DNA of 60,072 nt, taken from the NCBI GenBank assembly GCA_964482435.1, contig CAYZXL010000025.1:1-60072 (forward strand), in the 5' to 3' direction. Position numbers and translations under genes: made by a program. The notes beneath the pieces were generated by a model. That model was not told where the DNA came from, did not search any database, and was given only the letters and a program-made list of their open reading frames with translations. This stretch comes from CAYZXL01 sp964482435 (GTDB lineage: Bacteria > Auribacterota > JABMQX01). Below are positions 43,502-52,695 of the stretch, in pieces; position 1 is the stretch's first letter, and every line of letters begins with the position of its first letter.

Positions 43502-44430
43502 TTCCTATGGGGAAAATCATCGCCGTCGCCAACCGCAAGGGCGGCGTCGGAAAAACGACAACCGTCATATGCCTCGCTTTTTTCCTCGGCCGGCACGACA
43601 GGAAAGTCCTCGTCATTGACCTCGACCCGCAGAATGCTCTCAGCGCGGCTCTGTCTCCTCCGGGGGAGAAGCCCGGTAGCGGGGCAGTCGGCATCCTGCG
43701 CGGGGAAACCGACCCCCACCGCATCGTGTGCCGAACGCTCCTGCCGAACGTTGACCTCATCCCTTACGCCCGCCCGTCCATGGCGCGTGCCGGGGCAGGG
43801 CGCCCGCCAGCGAAGGGCAAGTCCGAATCCGTTCCCCTCGATGATGAGGCTCTGTTTGCGATGCCGAGAACCAGGGCTCTCCTCGGGCGGGTGATTTCGC
43901 GGATTGCCGCGGACTACGACCACGTTTTGATTGATTCCCCGCCCGGCTCGTCGGCAGTGGTTCGATTTGCTCTCGTGCAGGCGCAATCCGTCATCATCCC
44001 TCTCCAGTGTCAGCCCCTTGCGCTGCGGATCATTCCCCGTATTCTGAGCGACATCAGAGACTTGGTGGAGACCTCGAACCCGCGGCTGGCCGTCGAAGGG
44101 GTTCTTCTGACCATGTACGACTTTTACGAACCCACCTCCGAGAACATCGCTGACCAGGTATGGTCTTATTTCCCTAAGAAATGCACCTTCCGGGCGGTCA
44201 TTCGGAAAAGTCCCGCCTTCGAACAAATCTTCGATTTCGAGAACAATCCGCTGCTGGCGGAAGACCTTCCCGAGGAGCTCCTCGATTACGACGTCATTGC
44301 CCAGTTGATTCTTGCGCGTGAAACCAGCGACGCCCGCAAAAGCAGCCGCGCGCCCGCGGGGGACAGCGTCCCCTCCGCGGCGCCGTCCTCCAGCGCAAGC
44401 CGCCGTGCCACAACGCAGAGCCCCGGGTGA
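43498..44430 (+). CDS. ParA/MinD-type P-loop ATPase, 310 aa
   Basis: The deviant Walker A KGGVGKTT (near residue 14) follows KIIAVANR. Walker A-prime is VLVIDLDPQNALS and Walker B DHVLIDSPPGSSAV. Switch-type ALVQAQSVIIPLQCQPLALR and TMYDFYEPTSENI complete the ParA/Soj pattern. ATG 43507 is an alternative start. It is not next to a parB or an origin, and lies at the end of the MglA cluster, so it may position a polar signalling or pilus complex rather than DNA. The C-terminus is a disordered Ser/Ala/Arg tail. Confidence 0.92.
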   Translation: MIPMGKIIAVANRKGGVGKTTTVICLAFFLGRHDRKVLVIDLDPQNALSAALSPPGEKPGSGAVGILRGETDPHRIVCRTLLPNVDLIPYARPSMARAGAGRPPAKGKSESVPLDDEALFAMPRTRALLGRVISRIAADYDHVLIDSPPGSSAVVRFALVQAQSVIIPLQCQPLALRIIPRILSDIRDLVETSNPRLAVEGVLLTMYDFYEPTSENIADQVWSYFPKKCTFRAVIRKSPAFEQIFDFENNPLLAEDLPEELLDYDVIAQLILARETSDARKSSRAPAGDSVPSAAPSSSASRRATTQSPG

Positions 44431-44460
44431 GACAGACACAGGGAGCGCAGCGCCTGTCTC
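44429..44460 (+). terminator. Stem-loop immediately after ParA stop
   Basis: GAGACAG (44429-44435) pairs with CTGTCTC (44454-44460) around a GC-rich 18-nt loop, overlapping the ParA stop codon. There is no T-run afterwards, so it is at best a Rho-type or mRNA-end hairpin marking the end of the operon. Confidence 0.4.
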
Positions 44461-44704
44461 GTGCTCTCTCCACCGCTCGCTTACGAACGACCCAAAGAAC
44501 CCTTGACGGCGCCACGCCCGCGGGGCTAACCTTGTTTCGCTTCTGCTCGCGGGGCTGTCCGCATTTCGCGGTCGGGTCCGTGCGCAGAACTCCGCAATTG
44601 GCAATGAAAACGCGCGTCTCACGAAAACACATGCCCTGCGCATAACGACCGACCCAAGGGCAAAAGGAGGCTGGGTGTCGGTCTCACCAATGGAGGAAGC
44701 TGCC

Positions 44705-46144
44705 ATGGCAGAGAAACTGACCAGGAGAGAGTTTTTGCAGGCGGGCGCCGCTGGCGGAGCGCTGTTTTTAGGGAGCGCACGCCTTTTCGCCGAAGCGGGA
44801 ACTCCGAAAAAGACGGTCGTGATAAGCCCGGGCTGCCGGAGGTCGAAGGTCAAGGTGGCAAAGATTTACATGGGGATTCCGGGGGCACACTGGCCAACGC
44901 CCAGGCTCGACCTGAAGGAGGAAGTTCAAAAATACGAAGCCGAGTTCGCGCGCATGAAGAAAGAGCTGGCGGACGTGGATTTCGTCGTTGACCAACTGGT
45001 CACGTCGCAGGACCAGGCCCGACAGCTCAAGGAAAAACTCAAGGACGTTGATGGAATCCTCGCGATTCATCTGTCCATGGGAGGAGCTTCGCAGTGCGTC
45101 GGAGAACTTCTCGGCGCCGGGCGACCGATGGTACTTTTCGCGGCGCCGTTCTCCGGGCACGAATGGACAGCCTTCGGACCCTGGCGAAACACGAAGGAGG
45201 GGGCCCTGCTCGAGTGTGCACTCACGAGCGACTTCAACGAACTGGCAGTCGCCATCCGGCCCTTCCGAGCGATACACCATCTGAGAGAGGCGAAAATCCT
45301 CAACGTTACAACGTGGGATTTCACGAAGTACGCCAATACCGTGAAAGAGAAGTTCGGCACGGAGATCAAGAAAATTTCGCGCGAGCAGGTTCTTGACGCA
45401 TACAACTCCATCCCCGACGCCGACGCGAAGGCGGAAACCAAGCGCTGGATTGACGGAGCGGAGAAGGTCATCGAGCCTTCGGATGACGAGATATTTAGGT
45501 CTTTGAAGCTGGCGCTGGCTTTCGAGAAGCTGCTGAACGATGAAGACGCCACGATGATCACCGTGGACTGCTACGGGACTATGTGGGACAAGACAATTCT
45601 CCTGCCGGCTTATCCGTGCCTCGGTTTTGCGAGACTCAACAACATGGGCCTGGGCGGGATGTGCGAATCGGACCTCCAGTCGTCAATGACGCAAATCCTC
45701 TTCCAGGGAATCGCCGGAAAGCCCGGATTCTGCAACGACCCGACGATGGACATGTCGAAAAACGGCATCGTCCTCGCTCACTGCATGGGGACGCCGAAGA
45801 TGGACGGCCCCGACAGCGAGACAGAGCGGTACAGGTTGCGATGCGTCATGGAAAGACAGGAAGGAGCCGTCTGCCAGGTCTTCATGAAGCTCGGCAAAAA
45901 AACCACCACGGCAGAATTGATCGGAACAGACCTTCTGCTCTACTTCACCGGCGACATCATCGAGACGCCCGATTTGCCGAGAGGATGCCGCACGAAAATC
46001 ACGGTCAAAGTGGATGGCGACGCCGAGAAGCTCTGGCAGAACTGGTCGCACGGCCTCCATCGCACGACCTGCTACGGAGACCTCACAAAAGACCTCAAGC
46101 GCTTCTGCCGCTTCATGAACATCAAAATGGTCAACGAAGCCTGA
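44705..46144 (+). CDS. Tat-exported L-fucose/L-arabinose isomerase-like protein, 479 aa
   Basis: ATG 44705 (MAEKLTRREF) follows GGAGGAAG; the GTG at 44675 is less likely. The twin-arginine signal KLTRREFLQAGAAGGALFLGSA marks Tat export. The body resembles the FucI/AraA isomerase superfamily, with a Rossmann-like N-terminal part (DVDGILAIHLSMGGASQCVGELL) and metal-site-like C-terminal blocks (LGGMCESDLQSSMTQIL, IVLAHCMGTPKM). Exported isomerase-fold proteins with Tat signals are common in Planctomycetes-type genomes, and their substrates are largely unknown. It is a single gene. Confidence 0.78.
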   Translation: MAEKLTRREFLQAGAAGGALFLGSARLFAEAGTPKKTVVISPGCRRSKVKVAKIYMGIPGAHWPTPRLDLKEEVQKYEAEFARMKKELADVDFVVDQLVTSQDQARQLKEKLKDVDGILAIHLSMGGASQCVGELLGAGRPMVLFAAPFSGHEWTAFGPWRNTKEGALLECALTSDFNELAVAIRPFRAIHHLREAKILNVTTWDFTKYANTVKEKFGTEIKKISREQVLDAYNSIPDADAKAETKRWIDGAEKVIEPSDDEIFRSLKLALAFEKLLNDEDATMITVDCYGTMWDKTILLPAYPCLGFARLNNMGLGGMCESDLQSSMTQILFQGIAGKPGFCNDPTMDMSKNGIVLAHCMGTPKMDGPDSETERYRLRCVMERQEGAVCQVFMKLGKKTTTAELIGTDLLLYFTGDIIETPDLPRGCRTKITVKVDGDAEKLWQNWSHGLHRTTCYGDLTKDLKRFCRFMNIKMVNEA

Positions 46145-46791
46145 CCCTCATCCCGTGGGGGCACTCTCGAAGGGGGAATCGAGGGCGTGCACTTGGGTGG
46201 CGCAAGCAGCAGGCAGGACCCCGGCTTCAGTCAGGCCCCGGGGAGGGGCCGCAAGCCGCAGAGGCGAACGAGGGGAGGCAGAGTGGCCCGCGCGGCGACC
46301 AGCGTTCGAGCGCCATTCCGGAGCGCGGAAAGCCCCCATTTGCGGGCCCCAAGAAACAGGCGGCGGGTCATGGGCGCCCGCCCGACCATCTCGCTGGGCT
46401 GCGATGCGGCGCCGTAATTCTGTTGCCCGGCAGCCGGATTTATGGTACCCATGTCGACAGCGCGGGACGGCCGCCCACGCGCTCAAACCGCTTCAGCCAC
46501 CAAAGCCAACCGTCAGGCCGGTTAGACAGACCCGGTGACACGGGGAGGTCGCTGATGGGCGCTCGAGTGCCTCGAAATCAGGTGTTGACCGCTCGGCCGG
46601 GGGGAAAGGACAGCCGCGCCGGCGGGCCATTCAAGTACCCGAGCGACATGGCCCCCGCTCTCGACACGTCCGCGAGGGGTCCTCCGTGCGCCCAAGCGTA
46701 GCCCCGGCCGAAGCCTGGGGCCTTAGCCGCGAGTTGCACGTCCGGCACTCTCGCTGAACCGACTGACCTAGCCGAGGAAAGGAGTCTCAGG
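46145..46791. other. GC-rich gap, no supported gene
   Basis: About 650 bases of very GC-rich sequence lie between the isomerase-like gene and the membrane protein at 46792. Several frames stay open only because of the base composition. None shows a ribosome site with protein-like sequence. A GGTTAGAC at 46519 looks like an attC core but has no partner site, so it was not called. Confidence 0.5.
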
Positions 46792-47697
46792 ATGTCCACC
46801 AAGATGAAACTTGCAGACAGGGCGCTAGTGGGGGCAATTGGGGCCGTGTCTTTGGTTCTTCTCAAGCTAATACAAGCCCGCTTCTTCCTTGAGGAGGGGT
46901 CCCTCACGACGATCTGGGCTTCATACCTGACGTACTTCGCGTACATAGTGTTGGGGATGTTTGCGGCGGTCATGCTTATCGAGCGAGATCTACCAAGGCA
47001 GAAGTCCTTGAGGGATGCGTTCATCCTCGGGTTGCTGGCGCCTTCAACCCTGTTCGCCATAATTCGGGAGCCCATACGACCCGCTGAGCTTCCAGAGCAA
47101 AGCCAGCGGGGCGTGCCCGAAATTCCCGCACTGTCACGCCAAGTACCCCTTCCTGCAGAGGCTCCCGCGCCCGGAGGAGAGGTTGAGGCGCGGGAAGTTA
47201 AGGCCAAAGGACAGCAGCTCGAGGCCGAGCGAGGAGAGAAGTTCGAGGCCAAGGCAAGCGAAGAAGCCGTGGCCGAGAAGGAAGAGGTTGAGGCCGAGCC
47301 ACGCGAACTGAAGGAGCGCGACGTGGAGCGCGGTTTCGGGGATGCTATTCTCCAAGCCATGGGCCGATCGCGTCCATCCACAGCCTACGTGCTTGCAGTC
47401 GGCGGTACCCGCGACGCTGCGAAAGCGTGCGAGGCCGCAGGCCGAATCAACACTATTCTCACGAAGGGTCGTTTCGCGGTCCCCCCCGCGAACGTTGTCC
47501 GGCCGGAGGGCAGGACAGTGTTCTACGTCATAATCGGAGGCCTGGGCACCGCCGCCAAAGCGGCCGAGCTGAGATCCGCCGTGAAGTCAATAGCCGAGGA
47601 GGAATGCAGGCACGCGGCCGATCCGTCCGCGAAAAACGTGGCTTTGCTACTCTCGGACAGCAGGATCGTCAAGGGGCAGTCACTCTTCGGCCAGTGA
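46792..47697 (+). CDS. Membrane protein with charged coiled-coil linker and SPOR-like C-terminus, 301 aa
   Basis: ATG 46792 follows GAGGAAAGGAG. Two to three membrane helices occupy about residues 10-90 (ALVGAIGAVSLVLLKLIQA, SYLTYFAYIVLGMFAAVMLI, AFILGLLAPSTLFAIIR). A long Glu/Ala/Lys-rich segment with EAREVKAKGQQLEAERGE-type coiled coil follows. A compact alpha/beta end (AYVLAVGGTRDAAKACEAAGRINTIL, TVFYVIIGGLGTAAKAAELRSAVKSIA) is reminiscent of SPOR but not a firm match. The function is unknown. It is isolated between two long GC-rich gaps, which may mark an inserted segment. Confidence 0.7.
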   Translation: MSTKMKLADRALVGAIGAVSLVLLKLIQARFFLEEGSLTTIWASYLTYFAYIVLGMFAAVMLIERDLPRQKSLRDAFILGLLAPSTLFAIIREPIRPAELPEQSQRGVPEIPALSRQVPLPAEAPAPGGEVEAREVKAKGQQLEAERGEKFEAKASEEAVAEKEEVEAEPRELKERDVERGFGDAILQAMGRSRPSTAYVLAVGGTRDAAKACEAAGRINTILTKGRFAVPPANVVRPEGRTVFYVIIGGLGTAAKAAELRSAVKSIAEEECRHAADPSAKNVALLLSDSRIVKGQSLFGQ

Positions 47698-48397
47698 CCG
47701 AGGCTACACTGCGATCCAGTCGCGTCCGCGTTTGACGCGCCCGAGCCCTTCGCAGTCCCTGGGCTCCCCTTCCGGCCCGCAACGCTGACCCGGCCTCGCG
47801 CTGGCGCCTCTCGACCCCGGGTCGCGTGTGCGCCTTGGCCGGACCTTTGCAGTAATCGGGGCAACTCGTTCCCGGAACCGCGAGGTCCCCGAAAGCCCCG
47901 CAGTAGCATTTGATCCGATCGGGTCGCGCCGCCTGCGGGATCGGTGTAAGCTCGAACCCCACCCGGCGCGTTATTGCCGGCGGCGAGGGGTTGTCCTCAG
48001 CGGGCCACAGCGTGACCCGGGTACGACACGGCCGACGGCTTCCGCTTCGAAGCTTGAAGGGTTTGGCGAGCCGTCTCCTCCCATGGTGACAGAAGCTGCG
48101 CGAGGGGGAGCCACTTTGACCCCCCGCGCAGATCCCAGGGTGATACAGGGCCGCGTGGCACTCGGACGCGACCTCCGCTCGCCGATGTGACCAGGGGCTG
48201 TTCAACGCCTTTGGCCCCGCAGCGCTGGTTTGATCGTCCAGGCCTGGAGCTTTGCGAGGTCCATCATTTTCGCGGCGCGGAACTTTTCGGGGAATATGAC
48301 CCAGCCCCACAGACCCGGATTGTCCTCGGCGACGTATTTGCCCACGGAATTCGACTAATGCCTTCTACTTCCTCGCGGAGGCTGCGGCATGCGGCGC
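47698..48397. other. GC-rich gap, no intact gene
   Basis: About 700 bases of GC-rich DNA hold no convincing start/ribosome-site combination. The last 200 bases contain a short protein-like frame on the minus strand (48202-48345, listed separately), the only sign of coding sequence. Confidence 0.5.
48202..48345 (-). pseudogene. Possible C-terminal gene remnant, 47 codons
   Basis: A short frame reads VGKYVAEDNPGLWGWVIF, then PEKFRAAKMMDLAKLQAWTI and a basic end. This looks like real protein (Trp/Phe/Lys pattern) rather than a GC-rich chance frame. There is no ribosome site before the GTG, and a TAG lies three codons upstream. It is probably the tail of a lost gene; the family is not recognised. 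Confidence 0.35.
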
Positions 48398-48742
48398 TTA
48401 TTCAAAGAACTCGTCGCGCGGGTCGAAGGGGGGGATGACGACGACGATGACTTTGAGTTTTCCTTTTGCCTTGTGTCGCGTTCCGGGGCCGATGAGGATG
48501 GTTGAGCCGGGTTTGATCGGATAGCTCTTGCCATCAAGCAAAATCTCTCCTGTGCCGTCCAGGACGAAATAGATTTCGCTCATGCTTTTGTGGTAGTGCT
48601 CGCGGGCATCCTCCGAAATCTCAACGACGTGTAAAGTAGCGACATCATTTTCCGGCCGCTGAAGTCCACGGCGGGAGAAGCCGCACGGGCATTTGATTGC
48701 TCGGAGGTCATAAATGTTGTCCATGATGAATGGTAGGTTCAT
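48398..48742 (-). CDS. Cupin-domain protein, 114 aa
   Basis: A single small cupin barrel. Motif 1 is visible as EHYHKSMSEIYFVLDGTGEILLDGKSYPI and motif 2 as GSTILIGPGTRHKA, retaining His ligands and the Glu of motif 1. Such proteins bind a divalent metal and are sugar isomerases, dioxygenases or ligand binders. It lies 75 bases downstream of the aldehyde dehydrogenase on the same strand, so it is probably cotranscribed. The substrate cannot be told. Confidence 0.88.
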   Translation of the reverse strand: MNLPFIMDNIYDLRAIKCPCGFSRRGLQRPENDVATLHVVEISEDAREHYHKSMSEIYFVLDGTGEILLDGKSYPIKPGSTILIGPGTRHKAKGKLKVIVVVIPPFDPRDEFFE

Positions 48743-48817
48743 CGCATGTCTCCCAGATTTTAATCAGGTTGATGAATCTCGTCAGCCCGGCGCCTTGCTT
48801 CCTGTCCTCTTGCTCAA

Positions 48818-50245
48818 TCAACTCAGGTTCAAGACGAGGAGCTTCATCTCGGTCATTTCCTCTATAGCATACTTGACGCCTTCACGACCCAGGCCGGAGT
48901 TTTTGACACCTCCGTAGGGCATGTTATCCACGCGGAAAGTCGGGTAGTCGTTGATGATGACGCCGCCCACGTCAAGGGTGCAAAAGGCGGAGTTGATTCG
49001 GCGTATATCGCGCGTGAAAACGCCTGCCTGTAGCCCATAGACTGAGTTGTTGACTTGCCGGAGAGCGTCCTCGAAATCGGTGTACGGGTCAAGTGTTACG
49101 ACCGGGCCGAAAGCTTCGCGGCAACTTATCTTCATCCGAGGGTCAACGTTGGTGAGGACTGTCGGCTCGATGATGTTTCCTTTTCGCTTTCCGCCGCAGA
49201 CGACATTTGCCCCGCCTCGCTTCGCCTCCTCAATCCATTCCATAATTCGGTCGGCAGAACCGGAATCAATGATGGGTCCGACGACGGTGGTTCGTTTGCG
49301 TGGGTCGCCGACGCCGACAGTCTTCCGGATTGCATTGAGAAACTTCCTCTTGAAGGAGGAGAAGACGGGTTTCTCGACGTAGATTCTCTGGATGGAAATG
49401 CATATCTGACCGGCGTAGGCAAAACCTCCAATGGCGATTCTCCGGGCGGCGAAGTCGAGATCACAGTCGCTATGGACAATGACGGCTGCATTCCCGCCGA
49501 GCTCGAGCGCGATTTTCTTCTTGCCGCATTTGCTCTTCACTCCCCAGCCGACGTCGTCGCTCCCCGTGAAGCTAATCATTTTTATACGGTCGTCGGTCAT
49601 AAGTCTCTGGGCGACCTCGACGGAAGATGGGACGACGTTCATGGCGCCCTTAGGCACGCCCGCCTCCATGCAAATTCGGCCGAGGATGAGAGAGGAGATG
49701 GGTGTTTGAGAAGCGGGGCGGACGATGATTGTGTTTCCGGCGGCGAGGGCCGGGGCGACCTTATGGGCGACGAGGTTGAGAGGGAAGTTGAAGGGGGTGA
49801 TTGCCGCGATGGGGCCGAGGGGAAATCTTCGGGTTATTCCGGTTCTTCCCGCGGCGGCAGGCGCAACGTCGAGCGGAATAACCTCGCCGCCGATTCGCTT
49901 GGCTTCCTCCGCAGCGATTGTGAAAGTCAGAATGGAGCGGTCCACCTCAATTTCGGCGTAGGTAATGGGCTTCCCGGCTTCGCCAACGATGGTACGGACA
50001 AGTTCTCCTCGAGCTTTCTTCAAACCCTCGACGATTTTGAGGAGGATGCCAGACCTCTCGTACGCGGGCAGGATTTTGGTGGTTTCGAAGGCGGCACTCG
50101 CCACGGCGATGGCCGCTTCCATTTCCTTCTCAGCGGCCCGGCTGACAGTGCCGACAACGCGGCCATCGTAGGGGCTGCGGATCGCGACTTTCTCGCGGGA
50201 CTCAATCCATTTTCCGTCAATGAGAAGTCCGAAAGATTCCGGCAT
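48818..50245 (-). CDS. NAD(P)-dependent aldehyde dehydrogenase, 475 aa
   Basis: A full-length ALDH superfamily enzyme. The N-terminus is GLLIDGKWIESREKVAIRSPYDG. Cofactor motif is PFNFPLNLVAHKVAPALAAGN; the Glu of the active site lies in IALELGGNAAVIV and the catalytic Cys in AYAGQICISIQRI. The C-terminal block is EAFGPVVTLDPY and PYGGVKNSGLGREGVKYAIEEMT. The closest groups are lactaldehyde, succinate-semialdehyde or non-phosphorylating glyceraldehyde-3-phosphate dehydrogenases. The exact aldehyde is unknown. It probably forms an operon with the cupin gene downstream. Confidence 0.93.
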   Translation of the reverse strand: MPESFGLLIDGKWIESREKVAIRSPYDGRVVGTVSRAAEKEMEAAIAVASAAFETTKILPAYERSGILLKIVEGLKKARGELVRTIVGEAGKPITYAEIEVDRSILTFTIAAEEAKRIGGEVIPLDVAPAAAGRTGITRRFPLGPIAAITPFNFPLNLVAHKVAPALAAGNTIIVRPASQTPISSLILGRICMEAGVPKGAMNVVPSSVEVAQRLMTDDRIKMISFTGSDDVGWGVKSKCGKKKIALELGGNAAVIVHSDCDLDFAARRIAIGGFAYAGQICISIQRIYVEKPVFSSFKRKFLNAIRKTVGVGDPRKRTTVVGPIIDSGSADRIMEWIEEAKRGGANVVCGGKRKGNIIEPTVLTNVDPRMKISCREAFGPVVTLDPYTDFEDALRQVNNSVYGLQAGVFTRDIRRINSAFCTLDVGGVIINDYPTFRVDNMPYGGVKNSGLGREGVKYAIEEMTEMKLLVLNLS

Positions 50246-50340
50246 TTTTTCCTCTCGGAAGCTCCTGCGCTTTAAGTCCGGCGCCGATTGAGAAGCGAGA
50301 GAACGGCTCCTTTCGTCGCCGAGGACGGCGAAGGCAGATC

Positions 50341-50664
50341 CTACTCCAGGTTCGTCGAGTCTCCTTCCGCACCGGCATCGCGTTCCTCCGTGGGGGAGGG
50401 CATCGGATTTTTAATATATCTCTGCTGGCAGGAAGGGCAAAGATGAAAGTTGAACGTCTTGTATATCTGGTCCTGGAGTTCCTGCGGGTCTTTGTCTTTC
50501 AACTCCTCGATGAGGCGGCGGATTTCGTCCGTGTGGTCTCTCAAGAGGTCAACCAGGTCCACCTGGAGGGGCTGATAGATGGCGTGGACTTCAATGTTCA
50601 GCTCGTAGATGACTTCCTTTCCTTTCAGGGACTTTCCGCAGAGGTCGCATATATACTTAATCAC
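50341..50664 (-). CDS. Small two-CxxC protein, 107 aa
   Basis: One CxxC pair lies at each end (YICDLCGK and HLCPSCQQRY), with a helical, acidic middle (VDLVDLLRDHTDEIRRLIEELKDKDPQELQDQI). It probably folds around a zinc ion. The ATG overlaps the stop of the BtuF-like gene by four bases, so the two are translationally coupled. I do not know the family. A regulatory or chaperone-like role for the transporter component is a guess. Confidence 0.7.
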   Translation of the reverse strand: MIKYICDLCGKSLKGKEVIYELNIEVHAIYQPLQVDLVDLLRDHTDEIRRLIEELKDKDPQELQDQIYKTFNFHLCPSCQQRYIKNPMPSPTEERDAGAEGDSTNLE

Positions 50665-51626
50665 CTGTCTTCTCCGTCCGGTTGGCGAAAGAATTCCGGG
50701 TGAAGGTATTGAGCCAGCATTTTCAGGCCCTCGATGAAAGCGGGCGATGGCTGGCCCAGTATATCAGTTGGGATGTAATGCACTCGACCATTCTTGACCG
50801 CTGAGACATTCTTCCAAACGCTGTCTTTCCGGAACCGGTCGAGCGTCCGAGCGACGGCGTCGGGCGAATTCTTGTATTTGTCCTCGGCGAGGATTATAAC
50901 CTGCGGGTCGTCGAGGACAAGCTTTTCGGTGCTGTAAGCGGGCCAGGGACTTCTCTCGTCGGCAGCGACGTTTTTTCCACCGGCGAGGCGGATAAGCTCA
51001 TCAACGAGGCTTCCGGGGCCTGCGGTGCGAAGAGGTTCTTCCTGGCCAATCCAGAGGATTGGCGGTTTCTGCTCCTTTGACAGGGTGTCGAGTCTTTGGC
51101 GGATAATGCCCATTTGTTTTTCAGTCTCGGCGGTCAGGCGCTGCGCCTGGTCGGTCGCCCCGGTCAGGACGGCAACCCTCCGTACGTCCTCCAAAAGCCC
51201 CGGGACGGTTTTCGTGTCAAGGGTGAAGACGACAATTCCGTGACGGCGGAGCTGCTCGATGATATCTATAGGATTTCCCCTCGCAGCGAAGACGATGTCG
51301 GGTTTGAGAGAGACGATTTTCTCGACGCTGGGATTGGTGTATCCGCCGACTCTCTGGATGCCCTGAGCCTTTTCGGGTGAACCATAGAAGTCTGTGATGC
51401 CGACGAGCCTGTCCCGCAGACCGAGCGCGAGAAGAATCTCGGTGTTGCTCGGGGCGGCGGAGACAATCCGGCGGGGGTACTGGCGAAGGGAGATTGTTCT
51501 GCCGAGGGCGTCGGTCGCCGCAATGAGGCGGGGATGGTCTTGGTCGTCCGTGCACCTGACCCGACAGCCCTCTTGCAAGAGAACGGAGCAGAAGAGAAAA
51601 AGGGCAAGAGGGCAGCCCAAGGACAT
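50661..51626 (-). CDS. BtuF-like periplasmic binding protein (cobalamin/siderophore type), about 321 aa
   Basis: Start ATG 51626 (MSLGCPLALFLFCSVLLQ) gives a signal peptide with a cysteine (QEGC) that only loosely fits a lipobox; the frame extends upstream to 51731. The body is a helical-backbone binding protein: RRIVSAAPSNTEILLALGLRDRLVGITDF, SVEKIVSLKPDIVFAA, GIVVFTLDTKT, LVDELIRLAGGKNVAAD, DPQVIILAEDKY and the C-terminal VHYIPTDILGQPSPAFIEGL. This matches BtuF/FecB-type proteins. No permease or ATPase gene is nearby, so its transporter must be elsewhere or it serves another use. Confidence 0.85.
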   Translation of the reverse strand: MSLGCPLALFLFCSVLLQEGCRVRCTDDQDHPRLIAATDALGRTISLRQYPRRIVSAAPSNTEILLALGLRDRLVGITDFYGSPEKAQGIQRVGGYTNPSVEKIVSLKPDIVFAARGNPIDIIEQLRRHGIVVFTLDTKTVPGLLEDVRRVAVLTGATDQAQRLTAETEKQMGIIRQRLDTLSKEQKPPILWIGQEEPLRTAGPGSLVDELIRLAGGKNVAADERSPWPAYSTEKLVLDDPQVIILAEDKYKNSPDAVARTLDRFRKDSVWKNVSAVKNGRVHYIPTDILGQPSPAFIEGLKMLAQYLHPEFFRQPDGEDR

Positions 51627-51769
51627 CCCCCTGAATCCAGACCAGAACGGAGGGGCTTTGGGCAGAATTGTAGGCGTGAAGCCTGCGCTCGAGCTGTGGA
51701 GCAATCGTGTCTTCGCGCCCACATCGCGCACGTGCGAGCACCCCTTTGAAGTCGAACGTGGTCAGAGTT

Positions 51770-52414
51770 TTAAGCCTGCTGCACCGGTTGCTTGATGACT
51801 TTTCGACGTACGAGAGCAATCCCCTGGACAATCACTCCGACGGCAACAAGTGCAAGAAAGGCGACGGAAAACTTGTAGAGGTCGAGGTTCAGGTCTCCGA
51901 TCGTGACGTACTGGGTCATATCGGGTCGCTGGGCTTCGTCGAGCAAAATCAGGCCGGTTGGGGCGATGAAGGCTGCGCCGAGTGCGGCAGTGGCGAAAAT
52001 CAGGAGGATCTTGTAGAGCCTCACTGCGAGAAGCGCCCCCACCAGAAATCCGCCAGCGGCGAAGAAGACCCAGAGATGTTGTTGCTCCGTGAGGAACGCT
52101 GCGAGAACTGCCACGGAGCCGGCGGCCACTCCAGCGAGGACGACGCCGACGATGTACTGTACGATGAAGCCGATGACTCCTGCGCCTACGCCCGAAGCGA
52201 TGGCTATGAGTATGTTTTCATTCGAGAAATAGTAGCCAGCGGCCCCTCCTGCCAGGAAGCAGATGCCAGCAATCAACCCCTTGCAAATCCTCGCTCCTAA
52301 GAAAAGAAAAAGAAGTCCGATGACAATCACGACCGGGAAAGAGAAGCCCGGAACCTGGTACCCTGAGAGTTCTTCCAGGACGTTCTGAACGTACTGCTCG
52401 ATTTCGTTTATCAT
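51770..52414 (-). CDS. Polytopic membrane protein, TM7S3/TMEM198-like (DUF4203), 214 aa
   Basis: ATG 52414 (MINEIEQYVQNVLEEL) follows AAGGAGAACTGGAG. Seven or so Gly/Ala-rich membrane helices follow (FPVVIVIGLLFLFLGARI, IAGICFLAGGAAGYYF, ASGVGAGVIGFIVQYIVGVV and others), with YKILLIFATAALGAAF and a long loop before the last span. The pattern resembles the TM7S3/TM198-like DUF4203 domain, whose function is unknown. It is on the same strand as the BtuF-like gene, 143 bases upstream; cotranscription is possible. Confidence 0.7.
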   Translation of the reverse strand: MINEIEQYVQNVLEELSGYQVPGFSFPVVIVIGLLFLFLGARICKGLIAGICFLAGGAAGYYFSNENILIAIASGVGAGVIGFIVQYIVGVVLAGVAAGSVAVLAAFLTEQQHLWVFFAAGGFLVGALLAVRLYKILLIFATAALGAAFIAPTGLILLDEAQRPDMTQYVTIGDLNLDLYKFSVAFLALVAVGVIVQGIALVRRKVIKQPVQQA

Positions 52415-52695
52415 TTTCTCCAGTTCTCCTTCTGTTTGCGGGGCGCGGCAGCCGCGAGAGTCCCAGGGCGGGCCTGATGGCGGCCCTCGCGCGATGGATC
52501 TCAAAGCAGGAAGCCTTGTGCAGGACCTCTGTTGTGACCTGTGCCCTGGAGGTGCCGGGCCCAAACCTTTCCGTTTGAGGGGATTGTTTTCTTGCGTTTA
52601 TAACTCAGGGCGGCGGCAAAAGCAACAGCTATCTTGCTGGAGTTTCGCCAGAATTTGGGCTATATGGGGAGCATGATTTGAGGGTCGGCCAGGGG

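Noticed and set aside
46514..46525. GGTTAGAC resembling an attC R' box
   Set aside because: No RYYYAAC partner or inverted repeat lies within 150 bases upstream, so it was not treated as a third attC site.
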